Positions 6,543-8,787 of a stretch of 8,787 nt of DNA are shown piece by piece. Source of the stretch: Coprothermobacter sp. (GTDB taxonomy: Bacteria; Coprothermobacterota; Coprothermobacteria; Coprothermobacterales; Coprothermobacteraceae); NCBI GenBank assembly GCA_012842545.1, contig DUSQ01000053.1:1-8787 (forward strand), read 5' to 3'. The notes beneath the pieces are model-generated. The model searched no databases and was not told where the DNA came from. It saw only the letters and a program-made list of their open reading frames with translations. Each line of letters begins with the position of its first letter. Within the stretch, counting starts at the first letter, position 1. Made by a program: the position numbers and the translations under genes.

Positions 6543-7265
6543 ATGGAGGAGGCGTTCTTCCAAGAAGGAAATGATGTGGGTGTTTTGGTCATACATGGCT
6601 TCACCGGATCTCCTGGAAGCATGCGCGATTTAGCTCAGTTTTATGCTGATCAGGGATTCACTGTGGCATTGCCCAGGCTGGCCGGGCATGGTACAACACC
6701 CGAAGACCTGGAGAACCGCAAATACCAGGAATGGATAAAAGATGTAGAAAAGGCATATCAATGGCTTAAAGAACGCACCAGTAAACGATTCGTGACAGGA
6801 CTTTCCATGGGTGGTACCTTAACTTTGTACATGGGTGAAAAGCATAAAGACATAACAGGGCTCATAACCATAAACGCTGCCGTAAAAATGCCCAACGAGA
6901 CAACAATGATGATCATGGGAACACTGGGTATACCAAGATTTGTAAAAGGCATCGGAAGCGACATTAAGAAAGGCATAAAAGAACCCGCCTACGAACTTAC
7001 ACCGGTAAAAGCCACAAAGCAGCTTGCTTTACTGCTAAGACTGGTCAGAAACAATATAAAGGATGTTGACCAGCCCATACTCATCTTTTCCTCCAAGGAA
7101 GATCACGTAGTGCCGCCCGAGAACCAAAAATGGATTTACGAAAACGTGAGTTCACAGGTCAAAGAACTCATAACCCTTGAAAACAGCTACCACGTTGCTA
7201 CCATGGACTACGATTTGGAGCTCATAGAGCAAAAGAGTTTGGAGTTCATACAAAAGTTGTTATGA
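6543..7265 (+). CDS. Serine esterase / monoacylglycerol lipase-like alpha/beta hydrolase (first of a tandem pair)
   Basis: A 240-residue cytoplasmic alpha/beta hydrolase, close in layout to Geobacillus carboxylesterase Est30 and the Bacillus monoacylglycerol lipase. The visible machinery (numbered from ATG 6543) is the oxyanion-side motif IHGFTGS at 17-23, the nucleophile S88 in GLSMGG (86-91), the acid D187 in SSKEDHVVPP, and the histidine H217 in SYHVATMD. PRLAGHG (44-50) is also typical. The cap between the nucleophile strand and the acid strand is the full family size. No signal peptide is visible. It starts divergently from glpK and is followed by a paralogue overlapping by 4 bases. Next to glycerol kinase, hydrolysis of monoacylglycerols or similar short esters to glycerol and a fatty acid is a reasonable role (inference). 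A general carboxylesterase of unknown physiological substrate is the alternative. The ATG is chosen over GTG 6531 because the latter lies within the ribosome site. Confidence 0.9.
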   Translation: MEEAFFQEGNDVGVLVIHGFTGSPGSMRDLAQFYADQGFTVALPRLAGHGTTPEDLENRKYQEWIKDVEKAYQWLKERTSKRFVTGLSMGGTLTLYMGEKHKDITGLITINAAVKMPNETTMMIMGTLGIPRFVKGIGSDIKKGIKEPAYELTPVKATKQLALLLRLVRNNIKDVDQPILIFSSKEDHVVPPENQKWIYENVSSQVKELITLENSYHVATMDYDLELIEQKSLEFIQKLL

Positions 7266-7933
7266 GTTCCATATTACTGAAATCCCGTAGCTTAGGAGTA
7301 CTCCTTATCCACGGATTTACATCCTCACCTGAGCAAATGCTTCCTTATGCCCAGGAACTAAACAAATACGGTATCACCTGCCTTTTGCCAAGACTTTCCG
7401 GACACGAAAACCTGCCTGACAGCTTGGCACATGTCAAAGCCGAAGATTGGCTTCAAGACGCTGAAAATGGGTTCAATCAGCTCAGGAATGAAGTGGAAAA
7501 CGTGGTAATCGCTGGCCACTCTCTAGGCGGAACATTGGCGCTTTACTTGGCTCAGCATCACACAAAAGAAGATGGTTTAATAGCGGCAGGCGTTATTAAT
7601 CCCGCGGTAAGGCTCACACCTGAGCAAAGACGCGCCATAACTTTTAGCCGCTTCTATGAAAAGAAGCTTGGCATGTCCGCAAAACCCTTTCAAGCTTTAA
7701 GAAAAACCATTGATACGGTCAGGGGCAAACTGAAACAGGTCGAAGTCCCAGTAATCATTTTCGCTTCCTCAGAGGACGAGCTCATACCCCACAGTTATCA
7801 GCAATGGCTTTTTGATCAACTTACAACAACAAAGTTTTTCATAACACTGCCTCAGGAGGGTCATTCTCCTACTCCTGAGGCAGCTGAAGTCATCATTAAG
7901 ACCTTCTTAGTTCTAATTGATTCCCTTATGTAG
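7262..7933 (+). CDS. Alpha/beta hydrolase, reduced-cap paralogue of the preceding esterase
   Basis: A 223-residue hydrolase with an intact triad: IHGFTSS at 16-22, S87 in GHSLGG (85-90), D172 in SSEDELIP, and H201 in EGHSPTPE. In my hand alignment of the first 90 or so residues after the first strand, about 37 are identical to the upstream esterase, so the two arose by duplication. There are differences: GHSLGG replaces GLSMGG, GHEN replaces GHGT, and the segment between the nucleophile-side strand and the acid strand is about 17 residues shorter, which trims the cap over the active site. Its ATG overlaps the previous stop (ATGA, 7262-7265) with no close Shine-Dalgarno, so it is probably translated by coupling. 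The 3' end runs 21 bases past the convergent phosphodiesterase stop. The function is likely an esterase on a related but different acyl ester; the substrate cannot be told from sequence. Confidence 0.88.
   Translation: MSSILLKSRSLGVLLIHGFTSSPEQMLPYAQELNKYGITCLLPRLSGHENLPDSLAHVKAEDWLQDAENGFNQLRNEVENVVIAGHSLGGTLALYLAQHHTKEDGLIAAGVINPAVRLTPEQRRAITFSRFYEKKLGMSAKPFQALRKTIDTVRGKLKQVEVPVIIFASSEDELIPHSYQQWLFDQLTTTKFFITLPQEGHSPTPEAAEVIIKTFLVLIDSLM
7847..7883. repeat. Perfect 12-bp inverted repeat at the convergent junction
   Basis: CTGCCTCAGGAG (7847-7858) and CTCCTGAGGCAG (7872-7883) are exact reverse complements separated by 13 bases. The stem is 8 of 12 G+C and would be stable in RNA made from either strand. 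It lies inside the second esterase gene, with the catalytic His201 codon (7862-7864) in the loop, about 50 bases before that gene's stop and 30 to 66 bases past the stop of the opposing phosphodiesterase gene. No T run follows on either strand, so it is not a textbook intrinsic terminator. A transcript-end structure or pause site for the minus-strand mRNA is plausible (inference). Confidence 0.85.
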
Positions 7934-8787
7934 CCACTTCATTAGCTGGCTAAAGGAAAATTTCATAGCACCTGTGTAACTGGTGTCCACGAGCAGGTAG
8001 GATGGTTTTCCTTTAATGATCACGGTCAGCGACTGCCCTACATCCCACCAAAGGGGCAGGTCCACTGAAGTTTCAACCTGAGCATCAGATGAAATTTCTT
8101 TTAGCTGTACGGGAGCCAACGTGTTTACCAAAACCATCCTGATTCCATCAGACGGGGTCTCTACTTCCTTCACTGCGGCTTTCAAATAACCCAGACCTTG
8201 GTCGATTTGCTGCCTTTCTTCTTTAAGCAGACCAGGGAAATCAGTTATGGCACCGAAGTAACCCTTTTCTTTAAGTTCCAAAACCTTTTCTTTTTCGTTG
8301 ACTGACCATGGTAGCACTCTGCTCACAAAACCATCATAACGCTCGTCCAAGAAACTCATCTCGGGCTTAAGCAAATCCACTTCCCCAAGGTAAAGCCCAA
8401 TGTCTTTTGGAAAATGCTGATAAATGTAACTAAATACATACTTGCCTTTGTCCAGCTTTGACCAATCGCTGACCACGTCATGCCTAAAAGACGAGATTAT
8501 TTTCTTCTGTGGGCTAAAGCGACCCACAATGTCACGTACCACCACCCACTGCGAGGTCTTTATCTCGATATCCACCCAGCAACGGCGGTCATCAGCCAGC
8601 GACAGTGCTTCCTGCAAGGTGCAAACCTGCTGTTTTTCATGGAGTATGTCCTTTAGCTGGTCGTAACTTACTTGCTCTACCCAAACATCCATGCCATGAA
8701 GCCTCTTAAGGTTTGGATCGTGAAACAATACAGGGACCCCATCGGTGGTCACCATGACATCCAGCTCAAACCCGTCTGCACCTGCGT
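7913..8787 (-). CDS. Glycerophosphodiester phosphodiesterase, 5' end outside the window, with a C-terminal extension
   Basis: The reading frame runs to the window edge; the ATG at 8755 is internal. The codons before it read AGADGFELDV, the GDPD motif whose Glu and Asp bind the metal, followed by the catalytic-region His in VLFHDPNL. About 35-40 N-terminal residues, including the HR motif and any signal peptide, are missing. Counting from Met 8755, TLQEALSL (46-53), VDIEIKT with metal-type E64 (61-67), LPWSVN (148-153) and AITDFPG (169-175) complete the TIM-barrel pattern. The family hydrolyses glycerophosphodiesters to glycerol-3-phosphate and an alcohol, which fits the glycerol operon and esterases nearby. 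The barrel should end near residue 180. The remaining 100 or so residues, with VNTLAPVQLKE, LPLWWDVGQSLTVIIKGK and a hydrophobic strand YLLVDTS, are not part of a normal GDPD and match nothing I recognise. The 3' end overlaps the convergent esterase by 21 bases. Confidence 0.9.
   Translation of the reverse strand, partial: AGADGFELDVMVTTDGVPVLFHDPNLKRLHGMDVWVEQVSYDQLKDILHEKQQVCTLQEALSLADDRRCWVDIEIKTSQWVVVRDIVGRFSPQKKIISSFRHDVVSDWSKLDKGKYVFSYIYQHFPKDIGLYLGEVDLLKPEMSFLDERYDGFVSRVLPWSVNEKEKVLELKEKGYFGAITDFPGLLKEERQQIDQGLGYLKAAVKEVETPSDGIRMVLVNTLAPVQLKEISSDAQVETSVDLPLWWDVGQSLTVIIKGKPSYLLVDTSYTGAMKFSFSQLMKWLHKGIN

Noticed and set aside
6372..6596. A 74-codon minus-strand open frame across the divergent region
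   Set aside because: It begins inside the first esterase on the opposite strand and has no recognisable start signal or family. Its leucine run does not look like a designed membrane segment. Only its downstream ATGs near AAAGGAG were kept as a weak leader-ORF candidate.
7847..7883. The inverted repeat as a standard intrinsic terminator
   Set aside because: Neither strand has a T tract after the stem, and on the + strand it lies before the stop codon of the gene it would end.
8753..8755. ATG 8755 as the start of the phosphodiesterase
   Set aside because: The codons upstream of it encode the conserved ADGFELDV motif in the same frame, so the gene is cut by the window edge and this ATG is internal.

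Overview
The window reads as bacterial DNA from an anaerobic, probably thermophilic lineage in or near the Firmicutes, Thermotogae or Coprothermobacter. The evidence is indirect. Genes are tightly packed, with stop/start overlaps of 1 to 4 bases. Shine-Dalgarno sequences are purine-rich and match AGGAGGTGAT. The glycerol operon has the glpK / BFD-type glycerol-3-phosphate dehydrogenase / FAD oxidoreductase / DUF1667 arrangement that I recall from Thermotoga and clostridia. G+C looks to be in the mid-40s percent by eye (not counted). Coprothermobacter is my best guess for genus, held at low confidence.

Layout. (1) Positions 1-42 probably hold the last codons of an upstream + strand gene, coupled through ATGA to a cobalamin-binding radical SAM protein (39-1532, +). 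(2) A 196-base convergent gap follows, with no clear terminator, one weak CRP-like palindrome, and an odd in-frame reading tail behind DUF1667. (3) A four-gene minus-strand operon runs right to left from about 6291 to 1729: glpK, then a GlpA-like FAD glycerol-3-phosphate dehydrogenase with a C-terminal [2Fe-2S] domain, a two-dinucleotide-domain FAD/NAD(P)H oxidoreductase, and a four-cysteine DUF1667 protein. (4) A divergent control region of about 250 bases (6292-6542) carries a TATAAT box on each strand and a possible leader ORF. (5) On the + strand, two tandem paralogous serine esterases of the Est30 / bacterial monoacylglycerol lipase type (6543-7265 and 7262-7933) overlap by ATGA. (6) On the minus strand, a glycerophosphodiester phosphodiesterase (7913 to the window edge, 5' end missing) converges on and overlaps the second esterase by 21 bases. 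A perfect 12-bp inverted repeat lies at this junction.

Together the genes from 1729 onward make a coherent glycerolipid-scavenging module (inference from families). The phosphodiesterase would release glycerol-3-phosphate from deacylated phospholipids. The esterases would strip acyl groups from (mono)acylglycerols to give glycerol. GlpK would phosphorylate glycerol. The GlpA/oxidoreductase/DUF1667 set would oxidise glycerol-3-phosphate to dihydroxyacetone phosphate and pass electrons on. No glycerol facilitator (GlpF), glycerol-3-phosphate transporter (GlpT), antiterminator (GlpP) or membrane-anchor subunit (GlpC) is in the window. The radical SAM gene belongs to a different, unseen + strand cluster. 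I see no mobile elements, CRISPR arrays, tRNA or rRNA.
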